The notes under the pieces: model-generated
Told to the model about the DNA's origin: nothing
Databases searched by the model: none
The model's input: the letters and a program-made list of their open reading frames with translations, nothing else
Part shown: one piece after another, positions 1 to 8,029 of the stretch
How the letters are laid out: every line of letters begins with the position of its first letter
Position numbering within the stretch: position 1 is the stretch's first letter
From: Sulfurovum sp. UBA12169
Lineage (GTDB): Bacteria > Campylobacterota > Campylobacteria > Campylobacterales > Sulfurovaceae
Assembly (NCBI GenBank): GCA_002742845.1
Contig: DLUH01000005.1
Span: forward strand, 556,485-620,484
DNA length: 64,000 bases
Direction of reading: 5' to 3'
Made by a program: the position numbers and the translations under genes

Positions 1-10
1 AGCAGGAATC

Positions 11-1207
11 ATGAAGGTGAAAACACTAAAAGATTTGGATATCGAAGGCAAAAGAGTATTTATACGATGCGACTTCAATGTTCCCAAAGATGAATTTGGC
101 AATATTACCGATGACAGGCGCATCCGTTCAGCACTCCAAACTATCCGTTATTGTATTGATAGAGATTGCAAAATAATTTTAGCTTCGCATTACGAGCGTC
201 CGGAGCCGGGCAAATATGAAGAGCAGTATTCGTTGGCTCCTGTAGCAAAAAGGCTGCACACGCTATTGAAAATCAAAAATGATATCTATATGGCAAATGA
301 TGTGGTGGGAGAAGACGCTAAAGCAAAAGCAGACAAACTTGAAGCGGGAGATGTATTGTTGTTGGAAAATCTTCGCTACGAAGCGGGAGAAACAACCGAT
401 AATGAAGAGTTTGCAAAACAATTGGCTGATTTTGCAGATTTTTATATCAACGATGCCTTTGGCGCCTGCCATAGAAAACATGCTTCTATCCATGCAATTA
501 CCAAATTTTTTGACAAAGAGCACAAAGCAGCAGGCTTCCTCATGGAAAAAGAGATCAATTTCTTTTCCAAGGTAATCGAAAAACCCACTAGGCCTTTTGT
601 TGCCGTGGTGGGCGGAAGCAAAGTCTCAGGCAAGCTTCAGGCATTAACGAATCTGTTGAATAAAGTAGATAAATTGATCATCGGCGGCGGGATGGCATTT
701 ACTTTCTTGAAAGCGCAAGGCTATGAAGTGGGAAATTCTCTTGTGGAAGATGATCTTTTGGATGAAGCAAGAGCGATTATGGCTAAAGCCAAAGAGCTTA
801 ATATTAAATTTTATCTTCCTGTAGATGTGGTGGTTGCACCTGAATTTTCTGAAAATACGACAGTAAAATTTTTGCCTACGCAAGAGATCCCAAAGGGATG
901 GTATGGATTGGATATAGGTCCGGCAAGTTCTAGACTTTTTCGTGAAGCACTCAATGATGCTCGGACAATCATTTGGAATGGACCCATGGGAGTTTATGAG
1001 ATGGACAGATTTTCCAAAGGAAGCATTGCAATGTCTCACAATATTGCCCAAACCCATGCAACAACGATTGTAGGAGGCGGAGATACTGCAGATGTAACAC
1101 AAAGAGCAGGTGATGCAGACGAAATGACCTTTGTGAGCACAGGCGGCGGAGCAAGTCTAAAACTAATCGAAGGGGAAGTGCTTCCCGGACTTGAAGCACT
1201 CAGATAA
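11..1207 (+). CDS. pgk: phosphoglycerate kinase
   Basis: Phosphoglycerate kinase (398 aa, normal family length) transfers phosphate between 1,3-bisphosphoglycerate and ADP in cytosolic glycolysis/gluconeogenesis. Visible signatures are the N-terminal substrate loop CDFNVP (about residues 20-25), the RPEPGK segment in place of the usual [16 protein letters not shown] near residue 200 and the C-terminal nucleotide-binding stretch [10 protein letters not shown] with [12 protein letters not shown] lies 4-8 nt before the ATG. The window opens only 10 bp upstream, so a preceding gene (often gap) would be cut off. The end overlaps the region just ahead of tpiA, indicating a glycolytic operon. Confidence 0.97.
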   Translation: MKVKTLKDLDIEGKRVFIRCDFNVPKDEFGNITDDRRIRSALQTIRYCIDRDCKIILASHYERPEPGKYEEQYSLAPVAKRLHTLLKIKNDIYMANDVVGEDAKAKADKLEAGDVLLLENLRYEAGETTDNEEFAKQLADFADFYINDAFGACHRKHASIHAITKFFDKEHKAAGFLMEKEINFFSKVIEKPTRPFVAVVGGSKVSGKLQALTNLLNKVDKLIIGGGMAFTFLKAQGYEVGNSLVEDDLLDEARAIMAKAKELNIKFYLPVDVVVAPEFSENTTVKFLPTQEIPKGWYGLDIGPASSRLFREALNDARTIIWNGPMGVYEMDRFSKGSIAMSHNIAQTHATTIVGGGDTADVTQRAGDADEMTFVSTGGGASLKLIEGEVLPGLEALR

Positions 1208-1244
1208 TTGGCGATTCAGACCAAGCAGTAAAAAAGGCAGAGAA

Positions 1245-1934
1245 ATGATTTTTGCAGCAAATTTTAAAACAAACCATACACGCAAGAGCACAAAAGAATA
1301 CATAGAAACGCTGCTGACAAAAATCATAGCAAAAAAAGATGGAGATAAAGTATATATTTTTCCTCCGGCAACTGCTTTAGATCGTTTTTCCGGTGATATT
1401 ACTTTGGGGGCCCAAAATGCCTATATGGCACAAAACGGTGCGTTTACAGGAGAGATAGGGCTAGAACAGCTTGAAGAGTTTGGAATTAAAACCATTCTTG
1501 TAGGACACAGCGAAAGAAGAGAAATTTTAGGCGAAAGTCAAACGTTTATAGCCGAAAAATTTGCCTACTTTCAATCTCACGGATTTGAGATTATCTATTG
1601 CATAGGCGAACCTCTGGAAATACGTCAACAGGGACAGCACAGTGTTGTAGAATACCTTCTTTCTCAGTTTGAAGGGATTGATACTTCTTATGAAAAACTG
1701 ATTGTTGCCTATGAACCTATCTGGGCGATTGGTACAGGAAGATCTGCTACATTTGAAGAGATTGCCAGCACCCATGAAGCATTAAAGAAAACACTCCGGA
1801 AGCCACTGCTTTATGGGGGGAGCGTGAAGCCCCAAAACAGCAAAGAGATTATTGCTATTCGCGGAGTAGACGGTTTGCTTGTGGGGAGTGCTTCTTTGGA
1901 TGCAGAAAGTTTTGCCAGGATGATAATAGATTAA
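1245..1934 (+). CDS. tpiA: triosephosphate isomerase
   Basis: Triosephosphate isomerase (229 aa) interconverts dihydroxyacetone phosphate and glyceraldehyde 3-phosphate. The catalytic residues are in their usual settings: Asn/Lys in AANFKTN at the N-terminus, His in VGHSERRE, Glu in AYEPIWAIGTG followed by loop 6, and the phosphate-binding YGGSVKP. The reading frame is open back to 1191, inside pgk, but the ATG at 1245 is chosen because it follows AAAAAGGCAGAG and gives the conserved N-terminus MIFAANFKTN. The protein is short for the family (usually about 250 aa), which is normal in this bacterial group. It is co-directional with pgk and 37 bp downstream. Confidence 0.96.
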   Translation: MIFAANFKTNHTRKSTKEYIETLLTKIIAKKDGDKVYIFPPATALDRFSGDITLGAQNAYMAQNGAFTGEIGLEQLEEFGIKTILVGHSERREILGESQTFIAEKFAYFQSHGFEIIYCIGEPLEIRQQGQHSVVEYLLSQFEGIDTSYEKLIVAYEPIWAIGTGRSATFEEIASTHEALKKTLRKPLLYGGSVKPQNSKEIIAIRGVDGLLVGSASLDAESFARMIID

Positions 1935-1948
1935 GAACTGTTCGTCAT

Positions 1949-1979
1949 TCCCCGTTATCTAAACCTAGACAGACGGGGA
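1949..1979. terminator. nested inverted repeat between convergent tpiA and nusA
   Basis: TCCCCGT (1949-1955) pairs with ACGGGGA (1973-1979) and encloses a second stem TCTA/TAGA. It lies between two convergent genes, so it may end transcription from either side, but no clear T-tract follows. The preceding CGTCATTCC resembles the dispersed repeats at 6364 and 13950, so it could be a repeat fragment instead. Confidence 0.4.
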
Positions 1980-1989
1980 GCGTATGGAT

Positions 1990-3123
1990 TTATTTAAATA
2001 GATCCGCCAATGCTGAAGTGTCAGTTGTTTTTTCTGTTTCACCGGACTCCATCCCATTTTCTGTTTGTCTGTCCACAACCCCTTCAACCTCGTTGAGTTC
2101 AATGGTATAGCCTGTAAGCATGGAAGCCAAACGAATATTGATACCGCTTTTACCTATGGCTTTTGCTTTTTGATCAGAGGTGATATTGACTATAGCTTTT
2201 TTTGTTGAAGCATCCACTTTGATGCCTTGCGTGATCGCGGGACTTAATGCCCGGGTAATAAAGATTTCCGGGATGGGCGAATATTCGATACAATCAATAT
2301 TTTCTTCGTTGAGTTCATGGCTTACGGCATTGATTCTTACCCCTTTTACGCCTACGGCCGCACCAATAGGGTCGACATTCATTTGGTCTGTTTTAAGAGC
2401 AATCTTGGCACGTTCTCCGGGAATTCTTGCTGCGCCGACGATCTCTACCACGCCATCAGCAATTTCAGGAACCTCTTTGGCCATGAGCTGTTCTAAAAAT
2501 TTAGGTGAAGTTCTTGTGAGTTCAAGAAATAAACCGTATTGAGGGTCAACACTTACATAGCGCAGTAAAGCTTTAATGGTATCGCCTTGTTTGAATTTTT
2601 CACCCTTAATACGATTTCTAAGCGTTAAAACACCTTTTAGCTCCCCGATTTCAACATACGTATTGTCTTCTGCGTCAATACGGTTGACCACACCGATCAT
2701 AATCGTATTGAGCTTCTCTTTATATTTTTCAAAAAGATCTTGCTCTATACGTCTTTGGACATGGTACTCAAGCTCTCTAAAAAGATTTGAAGAGGCGGTG
2801 CGTCCATAATTTTCAAGGATAAACTCCTCTTTAAGCTGATCTCCTAATTCAATAGAATCATCAAAATCTTTTGCTTCACTCAAAGAGATGTAGCTATCTG
2901 GCTCTGTGTCTAGGCGTGTATCGTCATCCTTGACAACCGTAATCACTTTATGAATTTGATATGTTTTAGAAGAGGGATCTATCATCACTTCAAAAGTGCT
3001 GGTGTGACTGGTAAGTTTTTTTGCGGTATTAATAAGCGCTTCTTTAAAGGCTTCAATGGCATGATCTTTAGTAATATTTTTTTCGTGTGCAATCGCTTCA
3101 ATAATATCTAATATTTTTTCCAT
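1990..3123 (-). CDS. nusA: transcription termination/antitermination factor NusA
   Basis: NusA binds RNA polymerase and modulates pausing, termination and antitermination. The 377-residue protein has the N-terminal polymerase-binding domain (about 1-125), an S1 domain (about 135-200, IMIGVVNRIDAEDN) and two KH domains, seen in VDPIGAAVGVKGVRI and AIGKSGINIRLAS. It lacks the C-terminal acidic repeats of the longer enterobacterial form and ends in a short acidic tail, as in many non-gamma lineages. AAGGA lies 9 nt before the ATG. It is divergent from the HP0268-like gene and stands alone rather than in a rimP-nusA-infB cluster. Confidence 0.96.
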   Translation of the reverse strand: MEKILDIIEAIAHEKNITKDHAIEAFKEALINTAKKLTSHTSTFEVMIDPSSKTYQIHKVITVVKDDDTRLDTEPDSYISLSEAKDFDDSIELGDQLKEEFILENYGRTASSNLFRELEYHVQRRIEQDLFEKYKEKLNTIMIGVVNRIDAEDNTYVEIGELKGVLTLRNRIKGEKFKQGDTIKALLRYVSVDPQYGLFLELTRTSPKFLEQLMAKEVPEIADGVVEIVGAARIPGERAKIALKTDQMNVDPIGAAVGVKGVRINAVSHELNEENIDCIEYSPIPEIFITRALSPAITQGIKVDASTKKAIVNITSDQKAKAIGKSGINIRLASMLTGYTIELNEVEGVVDRQTENGMESGETEKTTDTSALADLFK

Positions 3124-3223
3124 AAATATTTTCCTTACAATTTGTTTAATAGTTTTTCAAATCTACCGCTACAAGAGGTAACAAAACAGTGTTAAGAACG
3201 TCTGGGAAGTAGTTTTTTTGAAG

Positions 3224-3283
3224 ATTATAATTATAGCTCATGCAACCTTTACGGAAAATAAAGTATAATAAATCAATTATAAT
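3224..3283. promoter_or_regulatory. divergent promoter region for nusA and the HP0268-like gene
   Basis: On the plus strand TATAAT occurs at 3264-3269 and again at 3278-3283, ahead of AAAAGGAATATAG and the ATG at 3304. On the minus strand TATAAT appears at 3230-3235 and 3224-3229, upstream of nusA. No good -35 hexamers are seen; this is usual for sigma-70 promoters in Campylobacterota. Confidence 0.55.
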
Positions 3284-3303
3284 CACGCACAAAAGGAATA
3301 TAG

Positions 3304-3543
3304 ATGAAACTTAAACTCGCTAGAACAACACTTAAGGCAAAACCAAAGATCGTTGAGATTACAAAAATAGAAGAAGAACTAGCAGACAAGTCTATATTTT
3401 ATTTCGATAAAGACAATTCCCATAAAGAGCTTAAGGCGGTAATTGAATATTTTGAAGAGAAAGGCTATAGTGTTTATATGCGTGAAGTAAAATATGGACT
3501 AGATGAGAATGAATACATCTATGAAGTACACATCATAGCTTAA
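3304..3543 (+). CDS. HP0268-family small nuclease-like protein
   Basis: A 79-residue protein with the length and pattern of Helicobacter pylori HP0268, described as a nicking endonuclease and purine-specific ribonuclease with an alpha/beta fold. The sequence alternates short strands (KIVEITKIEEEL, SIFYFDKD) and helices (HKELKAVIEYFEEKGY) and is rich in Lys and Glu. It lies directly upstream of miaB, the same neighbour as in H. pylori. AAAAGGA precedes the ATG and two TATAAT boxes lie upstream. Family membership is inferred from size, sequence feel and synteny; the enzymatic activity is only borrowed from the homolog. Confidence 0.8.
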   Translation: MKLKLARTTLKAKPKIVEITKIEEELADKSIFYFDKDNSHKELKAVIEYFEEKGYSVYMREVKYGLDENEYIYEVHIIA

Positions 3544-3558
3544 TACAAAAGAGACTTT

Positions 3559-4857
3559 TTGAGTAAAAAATTATTTATAGAAACTCTGGGTTGCGCAATG
3601 AATGTGCGTGACAGTGAACATATGATCGCGCAACTCAATCAAAAAGAACCTTATGGGCTTACTGATAAAATAGAAGACGCTGACCTTATCATCATCAATA
3701 CATGCAGCGTAAGAGAAAAGCCCGTAGCGAAACTATTTTCAGAAATAGGGGTATTTAATAAGCATAAAAAACCCTCCGCAAAAATAGGAGTAACCGGATG
3801 TACTGCATCGCATCTTGGAGATGAGATCATCAAGCGCGCACCAAGTGTAGATTTTGTACTGGGTGCGAGAAATGTTTCTAAGATCAATGAGGTGGTTGAT
3901 AAGAAGCATGCGGTTGAGGTTAGCATTGATCATGATGAGAGCACCTATGAATTTGGAGAATACAGAACCAACCCTTTTAAGGCACTGGTTAACATCTCCA
4001 TCGGGTGCAATAAATCGTGTACTTTTTGTATCGTGCCTGCTACCAGGGGAGAGGAGATCTCTATACCCCCTTATTTGATCATCCAGGAAATTACCAAAGC
4101 TGTGGCTTCAGGTGCCAAAGAGGTGATGCTGCTAGGGCAGAACGTCAACGATTATGGCAAAAATTTCAGTACCTCTGATGAGCCGTGTGATTTTACGCAG
4201 CTGCTGCAAAAAATATCCAAGATAGAGGGTTTGGAACGTATCCGATTTACTTCGCCCCATCCTTTGCATATGGATGATGCATTTCTTGAAGAGTTCGCCT
4301 ATAATCCAAAAATATGCAAACAGATTCACGTACCGCTTCAAAGCGGTTCCAGCTCATTGCTCAAATCAATGAAAAGAGGCTATACCAAAGAGTGGTTTTT
4401 GAACCGGTGTGAAAAAATTCGTACATTGTGCCCCGAGGCAACCATTTCAACAGATATTATTGTAGGTTTCCCCGGTGAAAGCGATGCGGATTTTGAAGAC
4501 ACGATGGATGTGCTTGAAAAAGTGAAATTTGAACAGGTTTTTTCCTTCAGGTACTCTCCTCGCCCCCATACCAAAGCAGCTCTTTTTGATAATCAGATAG
4601 AAGCTGAAGCAGCTTCAAAAAGGCTCACCAGGCTGCAAGAGAGGCATATGGAAATGCTTTCTGAAATGATGGACAGTCAGTTGGGTAAAATGCATCGAGT
4701 CTATTTTGACGAACTTAAACCTGGAGGCAGAATTTCAGGGCGCAGTGATGACGGAAAACTTATTTTTGTCAAAGGAAGCGAAGAGCTTTTGGGCCAAATC
4801 AGAAATGTAAAGATCACCCATACTTCCAGAGCCGCATTGGACGGCGAGATAGTCTAG
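3559..4857 (+). CDS. miaB: tRNA-2-methylthio-N6-dimethylallyladenosine synthase
   Basis: MiaB is a radical-SAM methylthiotransferase that converts i6A37 to ms2i6A37 in tRNAs reading UNN codons. The 432-residue protein has the three N-terminal cluster cysteines ([22 protein letters not shown]), the radical-SAM motif [15 protein letters not shown] and a C-terminal TRAM domain. The start is TTG at 3559, which gives the conserved N-terminus [15 protein letters not shown]. The gene follows the HP0268-like gene by 15 bp and is 3 bp from the next gene, so these form one transcription unit. A paralog, RimO, is encoded at 7999-9330. Confidence 0.96.
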   Translation: MSKKLFIETLGCAMNVRDSEHMIAQLNQKEPYGLTDKIEDADLIIINTCSVREKPVAKLFSEIGVFNKHKKPSAKIGVTGCTASHLGDEIIKRAPSVDFVLGARNVSKINEVVDKKHAVEVSIDHDESTYEFGEYRTNPFKALVNISIGCNKSCTFCIVPATRGEEISIPPYLIIQEITKAVASGAKEVMLLGQNVNDYGKNFSTSDEPCDFTQLLQKISKIEGLERIRFTSPHPLHMDDAFLEEFAYNPKICKQIHVPLQSGSSSLLKSMKRGYTKEWFLNRCEKIRTLCPEATISTDIIVGFPGESDADFEDTMDVLEKVKFEQVFSFRYSPRPHTKAALFDNQIEAEAASKRLTRLQERHMEMLSEMMDSQLGKMHRVYFDELKPGGRISGRSDDGKLIFVKGSEELLGQIRNVKITHTSRAALDGEIV

Positions 4858-4860
4858 GAT

Positions 4861-5481
4861 ATGAAATCCGCGGCAAGAGCTATAGCCAAGGCAATATTTC
4901 CTGTAGTGGGATACATACTGGCGAGATTTTTTTGGTATACCTCCAAAAAATCATTTGATATCGAAGGGGAGATTACGCAAGAACAATGCGTAGCAGTATG
5001 TTGGCATGGCGAACTGCTTATGTCGCCCCAGGCCTATAGATATTTTCATAAACACCAACGCTCCTTTGCAATCATTTCGAGACATTTTGACGGAGAGATG
5101 ATCGCAAGAGTGATGGTGTTTTTTGCTATCGGATCTTTGAGGGGATCAAGCAGCAAAGGTGCAAAACAGGTGCTGCTTGAAGCGTTTCGTGCCCTAAAGA
5201 GAGGAAGCGATCTACTGGTGACTCCTGATGGTCCGAGGGGTCCGCGTTATAAAGTGAGTGACGGGGCGCTTGCTTTGGCACGCAAAGCCAATGTGCCCCT
5301 GGTAATTATCAATTATCATCCAAGCAGCTACTGGCAGCTAAACAGTTGGGATAAGTTTATCATCCCAAAACCTTTTTGCAAGATCACCTTTTATTTGCAA
5401 TCATTGAGCCTTGAAGGTATGGAGTTGGATGAAGCCAGAGAGTATCTGCAGCAACGGATGCTTGCGCATGCAATTACATAA
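4861..5481 (+). CDS. DUF374 family lysophospholipid acyltransferase-like protein
   Basis: A 206-residue protein of the DUF374 group within the acyltransferase superfamily related to LpxL/PlsC. It has an N-terminal hydrophobic segment (about residues 10-25), CWHGELL near residue 47 where the family has its catalytic His, and TPDGPRGPRY near 117, the glycine-rich acceptor-binding motif. A role in lipid A or phospholipid acylation at the inner membrane is likely, but the substrate cannot be read from sequence. It starts 3 bp after miaB and is translationally tight with it. Confidence 0.85.
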   Translation: MKSAARAIAKAIFPVVGYILARFFWYTSKKSFDIEGEITQEQCVAVCWHGELLMSPQAYRYFHKHQRSFAIISRHFDGEMIARVMVFFAIGSLRGSSSKGAKQVLLEAFRALKRGSDLLVTPDGPRGPRYKVSDGALALARKANVPLVIINYHPSSYWQLNSWDKFIIPKPFCKITFYLQSLSLEGMELDEAREYLQQRMLAHAIT

Positions 5482-5490
5482 GAGCAGGTG

Positions 5491-6324
5491 ATGGATTTAA
5501 TACATAAAATTGAATCGTTTCTCTCTTATCTTTTTGAGGTGAGAGGGTACAGTGAGACGTCAATCATCACGTACGAAGTGGCATTAAGACAGATGCAAGA
5601 GGCCAGCCATTTTTATCAAGAAGAGGGGGTAATGATTTTAGATATTACTTCTTTTCGATTTAAGATAGTCAAAAATAACAAAAAAACCATTGTAAAAAAA
5701 CTTTCAGCCGTGCGTTCTTTTGTACGATACCTGCAAGAGCAAGAACATCTGGTGATAAAACTTATCGCGGATGAGTCTATAAAGGTTCCCCATAGCCTTC
5801 CAAAGCCTATTGAGGCAACCTATATAGAGGAAGTCTTGAGCAAAGCAAATTTAGAGGAAAAATTGCTTGTTTCAATGCTGTATGGTTTGGGACTTCGTAT
5901 CTCTGAGCTTTCCCATTTGAAACTTGAAGAGATCAAGAGAGGATGGGTTCAGATACACGGGAAAGGAAACAAAGTACGCGAATTGCCTCTTTTGAATGTA
6001 CTGCAACAACTTATTAAGCAGTACACAGACGAAAAAATGCCAAAAAAATATTTGTTTGAAAAAGGAAATGCGCCCATGAACAGTGCGCAATTGCGCTATA
6101 AGTTGACCAATTTGTTTAAAGCTTCAGGGATTAAAGCCACCCCTCATCAGCTTCGGCATTCCTTTGCAACGCATTTGCTCAATGAAGGCGCAAGAATAGC
6201 CGATGTCAGCCAATTGCTTGGACATGCTACGATGGCTACCACGCAGGTCTATACCAAATTGGGTTCAGCAAAGAAGATGCAAGAGTATATGAAAGCACAC
6301 CCTTTGGCAAAGAGTGAAGAATGA
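5491..6324 (+). CDS. xerH: XerH-type tyrosine recombinase
   Basis: Tyrosine recombinase (277 aa) expected to resolve chromosome dimers at a dif site, working alone as XerH does in Campylobacterota. The N-terminal SAM-like DNA-binding domain spans about 1-95. The catalytic set is complete: Arg in GLGLRISELSHL, Lys in HGKGNKVRELPL, HQLRHSFATHLL, LGHA and the nucleophile Tyr in TTQVYTKL. ATG 5491 follows AGAGCAGG at good spacing; a GTG one codon earlier is also possible. The last codons (AKSEE and stop) are made by a 7-bp repeat array, so the C-terminus has probably been altered by it. No dif-like site was recognised in the window. Confidence 0.9.
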   Translation: MDLIHKIESFLSYLFEVRGYSETSIITYEVALRQMQEASHFYQEEGVMILDITSFRFKIVKNNKKTIVKKLSAVRSFVRYLQEQEHLVIKLIADESIKVPHSLPKPIEATYIEEVLSKANLEEKLLVSMLYGLGLRISELSHLKLEEIKRGWVQIHGKGNKVRELPLLNVLQQLIKQYTDEKMPKKYLFEKGNAPMNSAQLRYKLTNLFKASGIKATPHQLRHSFATHLLNEGARIADVSQLLGHATMATTQVYTKLGSAKKMQEYMKAHPLAKSEE

Positions 6325-6354
6325 GGAATTGGTAATTAGAAATTGGCGAGTGGC
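6313..6354 (+). repeat. 7-bp repeat array at the xerH stop codon
   Basis: Six degenerate heptamers run in register: AGTGAAG, AATGAGG, AATTGGT, AATTAGA, AATTGGC, GAGTGGC. The first two supply the final codons and stop of xerH. It is in the purine-rich (left-type) orientation and has no facing partner nearby. It opens a 309-bp stretch without genes (6325-6633). Confidence 0.8.
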
Positions 6355-6363
6355 GAGGAGCGA

Positions 6364-6594
6364 CACGTCATTCCTGTGCAGGCAGGAATCCCCAGGCTCC
6401 TTTGACGTTATGGATCCCCGGGTAAAGCCCGAGGATGACGAAGATATCGTATTCCTGCCTCTTCACGGCATTTCGGACTTGCACCCCAGGGGGGGATTTT
6501 CAGGCAGGCATCCAAAATCCCTTAAAATTCGCTGTGATTGGTTGAGATTCTGACTCCGTCATGCTGAACTTGTTTCAGTATCAGGATAACGGAG
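6364..6594. repeat. dispersed palindromic repeat, copy A
   Basis: This gene-free stretch holds mosaic palindromic units of the kind CGTCATTCC...GGATGACG. An 18-bp block (6364-6381) and a 28-bp block (6393-6420, core GGCTCCTTTGACGTTATGG) are identical to blocks near tRNA-Phe (13950-13967 and 14081-14108). ATCCCCGGG and CCCGAGGAT form a hairpin around 6414-6435. A second unit, GTCATGCTGAACTTG with GTTTCAGTATC, ends the stretch. No coding signal is seen. Confidence 0.85.
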
Positions 6595-6604
6595 TCAAAA
6601 CAAT

Positions 6605-6660
6605 AGTGAAGAGTAAGTAAGTTGGAATTGGCGTTAGAAATTAGAAATAAATAATGAAGG
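6605..6660 (+). repeat. 7-bp repeat array over the tilS 3' end
   Basis: About eight degenerate heptamers (AGTGAAG, AGTAAGT, AAGTTGG, AATTGGC, GTTAGAA, ATTAGAA, ATAAATA, ATGAAGG) in left-type orientation. The stop codon of tilS (6634-6636) and its last eight or so codons are read from this array on the minus strand. With the array at 6313 it brackets the palindromic repeat between, both in the same direction. Confidence 0.75.
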
Positions 6661-7629
6661 GTTGATACCGGCTTCAAAAAGATAGGCGCGTATTTTGGAA
6701 GGAATCTTTGCAATTCTGCATGCTTCTTTGAATTTTTTTGGCATGTAGATAATTTTATAAGGGGCGATAAAAAGCAGATCGTTTTGAAATTCCACGGCCC
6801 ATTGTCCTCCGACAACAAGCGAAGATTCTTTTTCTATTTCATTGCGTTGTGCCGCCGAGAGAAGATATCCTCGTTCCTTGAGAATCAGATCGGCCGCTCT
6901 AGCCTTGGCTGAGGAGGCGTGCAGGCGGAGGACTTTGAGTTCTCTGTCTGAGAAAAGTACTGTAAAATCCTCTTGCATTTTTCTTTTATCTTGCCTTAGA
7001 TAGTCAAAACTGCGCTTGATACCTTTGTGGTATCTGGCTATCAAAGGGTCGGCGAAGCGCTGTCTAAAATAATTTCGTTCGTATCTTTCATCGGTATTGC
7101 TCTCATCTACAAAATAAGGATGGCCGTGTGCATGAAGATAATCAAGCAGTTCTTCTTTGGTATGGCTAAGCAGCGGACGAACAATCGTGTAGTTTTTTCT
7201 TTGGCTGAGAGGTTCGAGGCCTACGAGTTCGCATACTCCCGCCCCTTTGGTGAGCCGCATAAGCAGCCATTCAAGCTGATCGTTGAGCTGGTGCGCCATC
7301 AGGAGCGTCTCATAGCGGTGCTGTTCGATGATGCGATCGAAAAATGCATACCGGAATTTACGCGCATTAGCTTCAAAATGGCTGGTAAAAGAGGGGGCTT
7401 TGATGCTATGGCATACAAGGTTATATTTTACGGCCAAGGCTTTGGCGTGCGCTTCTTCTTTGCCGCTGTTTTTCCTTGTGCCGTAGTTGACGATAGCGAT
7501 ATCAAAAGGGATATTGTTTTCTAGCAGCAGAAAAAAAAGAGCTGAAGAATCAACCCCGGCAGAGAAAGCCAGGAGATTCTTTTTGTCAGTGAGCAGTGAA
7601 CAGTGAGCAGTGAACAGTTTTGGTTTCAT
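6634..7629 (-). CDS. tilS: tRNA(Ile)-lysidine synthetase
   Basis: TilS attaches lysine to C34 of the CAU-anticodon isoleucine tRNA so that it reads AUA. The 331-residue protein carries the PP-loop ATPase motif SAGVDSS (about 23-29; the usual form is SGGxDSS), AHQLNDQLE and the RxNxxRxR-like ERNYFRQRF. It lacks the extra C-terminal domain of the E. coli enzyme. Both ends are unusual. Residues about 6-15 are read from a heptamer array, and the ATG overlaps the stop codon of the upstream four-helix gene as ATGA. The last residues, NPSLFISNF, come from another array. Translation is therefore probably coupled to the inserted gene upstream. Confidence 0.93.
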   Translation of the reverse strand: MKPKLFTAHCSLLTDKKNLLAFSAGVDSSALFFLLLENNIPFDIAIVNYGTRKNSGKEEAHAKALAVKYNLVCHSIKAPSFTSHFEANARKFRYAFFDRIIEQHRYETLLMAHQLNDQLEWLLMRLTKGAGVCELVGLEPLSQRKNYTIVRPLLSHTKEELLDYLHAHGHPYFVDESNTDERYERNYFRQRFADPLIARYHKGIKRSFDYLRQDKRKMQEDFTVLFSDRELKVLRLHASSAKARAADLILKERGYLLSAAQRNEIEKESSLVVGGQWAVEFQNDLLFIAPYKIIYMPKKFKEACRIAKIPSKIRAYLFEAGINPSLFISNF

Positions 7630-8029
7630 TGTTTTTTTACTGTTTTTGTACTGGATATAAGAAGTTTAAGCAGTTCCTTAATATCTGGATCAATACTATT
7701 GAACATCTTTTCATCAATATACTTTGATTCAAAAAGAAGAAGCAGCCAATACTCAGTTTCATTTGCCTCTTTAAGAGCAATCATCAATTTATGTAAAAAA
7801 TCTGCTTTCGATTGAGTATATTGAGCTTCTCTAACTAAAGCACCGATAGAAGTTCCGCTGCGCAATATTTGCTTTGAAAGGATATACTCCTTATGCTCTT
7901 CCTGTAAATATTTTGATAACTTAATGATACGAAGAGCAAACTGAAAACTTTTATTGCGTAAAATACTTTTATCTTCCATGCGAATCCGTTCTTAACTGCT
8001 AGTTGCTCACTGCTAGTTGCTCACTCACA
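7588..8029 (-). mobile_element. S23/heptamer element 1 (inverted arrays around a four-helix-bundle gene)
   Basis: Left array 7588-7617 (AGTGAGC and AGTGAAC alternating, four units) and right array 7995-8029 (ACTGCTA and GTTGCTC alternating) are inverted relative to one another. The reverse complement of the right side reads AGTGAGC, AACTAGC, AGTGAGC, AACTAGC, so even the alternating order is kept. They enclose one gene, 7626-7979. The unit is 442 bp. It is placed between rimO and tilS, whose frames run into the arrays at the C-terminus and N-terminus respectively. Mobility is inferred from three similar units in this window; no target duplication was identified. Confidence 0.7.
7626..7979 (-). 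CDS. four-helix bundle protein (S23 / IVS-protein family), copy 1
   Basis: A 117-residue all-helical protein of the four-helix-bundle family that includes proteins encoded in 23S rRNA intervening sequences and is structurally related to Avd of diversity-generating retroelements. Conserved positions match copies 2 and 3: FALRIIKLSKYL, KEYILSKQILRSGTSIGALV, EAQYTQSKADFLHKLMIALKEANETEYWL. The surface is basic, in keeping with nucleic-acid binding seen for relatives. Its stop TGA overlaps the tilS ATG. Inverted 7-bp arrays flank it on both sides. The biochemical role is unknown. Confidence 0.9.
   Translation of the reverse strand: MEDKSILRNKSFQFALRIIKLSKYLQEEHKEYILSKQILRSGTSIGALVREAQYTQSKADFLHKLMIALKEANETEYWLLLLFESKYIDEKMFNSIDPDIKELLKLLISSTKTVKKQ

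Noticed and set aside
5491..6324. xerH as the transposase or integrase of the heptamer elements
   Set aside because: It has the sequence and context of the housekeeping XerH recombinase; its only link is an array at its 3' end, as for several other genes.
7027..7524. Open frame opposite tilS as a gene
   Set aside because: It lies antisense within the conserved tilS coding region, has no ribosome site and no recognisable domain.
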